A DNA stretch of 6,773 nt from JAVEVH01 sp034005145 (GTDB taxonomy: Bacteria > Patescibacteriota > Dojkabacteria > SC72): NCBI GenBank assembly GCA_034005145.1, contig JAVEVH010000039.1, forward strand, positions 1-6,773, written 5' to 3'. Positions 4,850 to 6,773 of this stretch are shown here, in pieces. Positions within the stretch are counted from its first letter, which is position 1, and every line of letters starts with the position of its first letter. The notes below the pieces were generated by a model, which was given only the letters and a program-made list of their open reading frames with translations, was not told the origin of the DNA and searched no databases. The position numbers and the translations under genes were made by a program.

Positions 4850-6727
4850 ATGGAATATACCCCTGTTAAAAAGGAAAACATTAGAAATATCGCTATCATA
4901 GCCCATGTAGACCATGGGAAAACAACGTTAGTAGATGCTTTCATGAAACAAACACACCTCTTTAGAGAAAACGAAGAAGAGATGTCACAAACAAGAATAT
5001 TAGATAGTGGAGACTTAGAAAGAGAGAAAGGTATTACAATTAAAGCAAAAAATATTTCCATTAGATACAACGATTACAAAATTAATATCATAGATACACC
5101 AGGACACTCAGACTTTGGAGGAGAAGTAGAAAGAACCCTTAATATGGCTGATTCATGCTTACTCCTAGTAGATGCACAAGAGGGAGTAATGCCACAAACT
5201 AAGTTTGTACTAAAAAAAGCATTAGAAATGAATCTAATGCCAATATTGGTGATAAATAAGATAGATAAGAAATTAGCTAACTGTGCTAAAACCTTAGAAA
5301 AAGTACAAGACCTTTTCCTTACATTAGCTACTAATACAAATCAATTAGACTTTCCTGTTTACTACGCCATTGCTAGAGAAGGAAAAGTATTTAAACAGTT
5401 ACCAAATGATCTTACAGAAGAGGGAGATATATCATCCCTTTTAGATGAAATAATTAGGTATGTACCCGAACCAAGTGGAGATGAGTCAGAACCATTCCAA
5501 ATGCAAGTAACCTCTCTAGAGTATGATTCTCATTTAGGAAGATATTTAGTAGGAAAGATTAATAGAGGGAGTATTAAGAAAAATGATCCTGTAATACTCA
5601 TTGAAAGAACAAAAAATGTACAGGGAAGAATAAGGGAGATATTTGTAAAAGAGGGATTAAAATGGATATCAGTAGAGAGTGCTAATGCTGGAGAGATAGT
5701 AGCAATAGCGGGAGTAGAATCAACAGCCATAGGAGCAACTCTATGCGCTCTAAACACACCAGAGCCCCTTGAGGACATACATATTACACCCCCTGCTGTA
5801 AGTGTTAAGTTTGAATCAAATACATCACCATTTTCAGGGAAAGAGGGTAAGTATGTAACAGCTAAACAATTAGAACAAAGATTAGAACAAGAAAAAGACT
5901 TAAATATTAGTTTAAACATTACTAGAGTATCCGGTTCATCCTACTCTGTAGCAGGAAGAGGTGAATTACAATTAGCAATATTAGTAGAACAGTTAAGAAG
6001 AGAGGGATATGAATTCCAATTAAGTAAACCAGAGGTTGTATTAATACAAAAGGAAGGAAGAGATTACGAACCAGTAGAAGAATTAATTATTGATTGTCCG
6101 ACAGAATATATTAGTGTAATAACTGAAGAGGTAAGTAGTAGAAAAGGAGAAATGCTTAATATTGAAACAGAGGGTACTCAAACAAGATTTACATACAAAA
6201 TATTAACGAGAAATATTATTGGTTTACACAGGATTTTAATGAATGCTACTAAGGGTACTGCTGTATCTAATAGCTTTGTTACAGACTATGTACCATATAT
6301 TAAACAACCTCCCCTATTTAGAAAGGGAGTAATAATATCTCAGGAAACAGGTACTACTTTAGGATTTTCTCTTACAACCATACAAGACAGAGGTAATCTT
6401 TTTGTAGAACCATCTGTACAGGTATATGAAGGTATGATAATTGGAATAAATAACCATGAACAAGATCTAATTGTAAACCCATGTAAAGCAAGACATAAGA
6501 CTAATGTAAGAATGTTAAGAAGTGAATTAACGTTAGTAAATCTAAAACCTACTATACCACTTACTATTGAATATGCACTCTCTTTTATTAATGAGGATGA
6601 GTTAATAGAGATTACTCCTAAAAATATTAGGTTAAGAAAAAAGTTGTTATCCGAAACAGAAAGAACTTGGGCTAAGAGAAAGAACCTAACAGCATATGCT
6701 AAACAACAGATGGGTGTAGAGAATTAA
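4850..6727 (+). CDS. typA: Translational GTPase TypA/BipA
   Basis: TypA/BipA is a ribosome-binding GTPase of the EF-G/LepA group, linked to ribosome assembly and stress or cold adaptation. From ATG 4850 it has 625 residues (E. coli 607). Domains: GTPase about 10-200 with G1 AHVDHGKT (18-25), G2-region Thr in REKGITI (58-64), G3 DTPGH (82-86) with the catalytic His, and G4 NKID (136-139); beta-barrel about 215-302; EF-G III-like about 312-390; EF-G V-like about 405-488; TypA-specific C-terminal domain about 490-615, ending in the family's DELIEITP...IRLRKK. EF-G domain IV is absent, as expected. The G5 position reads YYAIAREG, with Ile where family members usually have Ser (SA). An in-frame GTG at 4829 would add 7 residues but overlaps the likely -10 box. 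No Shine-Dalgarno is seen. No clear terminator follows the stop. Confidence 0.97.
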   Translation: MEYTPVKKENIRNIAIIAHVDHGKTTLVDAFMKQTHLFRENEEEMSQTRILDSGDLEREKGITIKAKNISIRYNDYKINIIDTPGHSDFGGEVERTLNMADSCLLLVDAQEGVMPQTKFVLKKALEMNLMPILVINKIDKKLANCAKTLEKVQDLFLTLATNTNQLDFPVYYAIAREGKVFKQLPNDLTEEGDISSLLDEIIRYVPEPSGDESEPFQMQVTSLEYDSHLGRYLVGKINRGSIKKNDPVILIERTKNVQGRIREIFVKEGLKWISVESANAGEIVAIAGVESTAIGATLCALNTPEPLEDIHITPPAVSVKFESNTSPFSGKEGKYVTAKQLEQRLEQEKDLNISLNITRVSGSSYSVAGRGELQLAILVEQLRREGYEFQLSKPEVVLIQKEGRDYEPVEELIIDCPTEYISVITEEVSSRKGEMLNIETEGTQTRFTYKILTRNIIGLHRILMNATKGTAVSNSFVTDYVPYIKQPPLFRKGVIISQETGTTLGFSLTTIQDRGNLFVEPSVQVYEGMIIGINNHEQDLIVNPCKARHKTNVRMLRSELTLVNLKPTIPLTIEYALSFINEDELIEITPKNIRLRKKLLSETERTWAKRKNLTAYAKQQMGVEN

Positions 6728-6751
6728 GTATTTATATATTTTTACTTAGTA

Positions 6752-6773
6752 GTGAAAGTACTCTATCTAACTC
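6752..6773 (+). CDS. Possible start of another gene, cut by the window edge
   Basis: GTG at 6752 opens a frame reading MKVLYLT to the edge, 24 bases after the typA stop. TATATT at 6735-6740 lies 11 bases ahead, the same -10-to-start distance as at typA. MKVLYLT is a common opening of glycosyltransferases, but seven codons cannot establish this. The rest of 6728-6773 is AT-rich, with no recognisable terminator. Confidence 0.25.

Noticed and set aside
4651..5070. Minus-strand frames running through the N block
   Set aside because: They consist largely of undetermined bases plus the antisense of typA, so they are meaningless across a gap of unknown size.
5530..5919. Minus-strand 129-codon frame
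   Set aside because: It is antisense to conserved TypA domains II and III and shows no independent coding signal.

Overview
This is a strongly AT-rich bacterial window using the standard code: no in-frame TGA appears in the long genes, and every complete gene ends in TAA or TAG. Pro/Thr-rich secreted stalks, a sortase-like enzyme with a sorting-signal-like substrate, a CSLREA/beta-helix surface protein and near-leaderless genes suggest an uncultured monoderm-like lineage such as Patescibacteria (CPR) or a Chloroflexota relative. That placement is inference at low confidence. A run of exactly 100 N at 4701-4800 shows this is a scaffolded assembly.

Layout. The left part reads on the minus strand and encodes the cell surface. 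Positions 1-2297 hold the N-terminal 765 residues of a large secreted protein: signal peptide, CSLREA segment, beta-helix, Ig-like repeat, acidic linker and a further beta domain, running off the left edge. From 2298 to 2634 there is no complete gene. This stretch holds the promoter and ribosome site of that protein, a plus-strand remnant or small ORF (2367-2504) followed by a plus-strand terminator (2529-2563), and a perfect 13-bp hairpin (2583-2627) just after the next minus-strand gene. At 2635-3336 is a divergent sortase-like gene. It overlaps the 3' end of its upstream neighbour (3305-3973), a secreted Cys-rich domain on a Pro/Thr stalk that ends in a sorting-signal-like TTRTG, a membrane segment and a basic tail.

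The strands diverge between 3974 and 4213. There the minus-strand operon has a good sigma70-type promoter, repeat and palindrome elements, and a strong Shine-Dalgarno site. The plus-strand side begins with an 88-aa two-helix membrane protein (4214-4480) and a second small membrane protein (from 4507) that is cut by the assembly gap. After the gap comes a complete TypA/BipA translational GTPase (4850-6727), and possibly the first seven codons of another gene at the right edge.

The main point of interest is the minus-strand pair. It reads as a dedicated sortase and substrate with unusual features: Lys where sortases have Arg, TTRTG in place of LPxTG, and a sortase reading frame that has no normal start codon ahead of its membrane anchor and lies +1 to the end of the substrate gene. 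A second theme is that the plus-strand genes look leaderless or nearly so, whereas the two minus-strand surface genes with a clear start carry strong Shine-Dalgarno sites.
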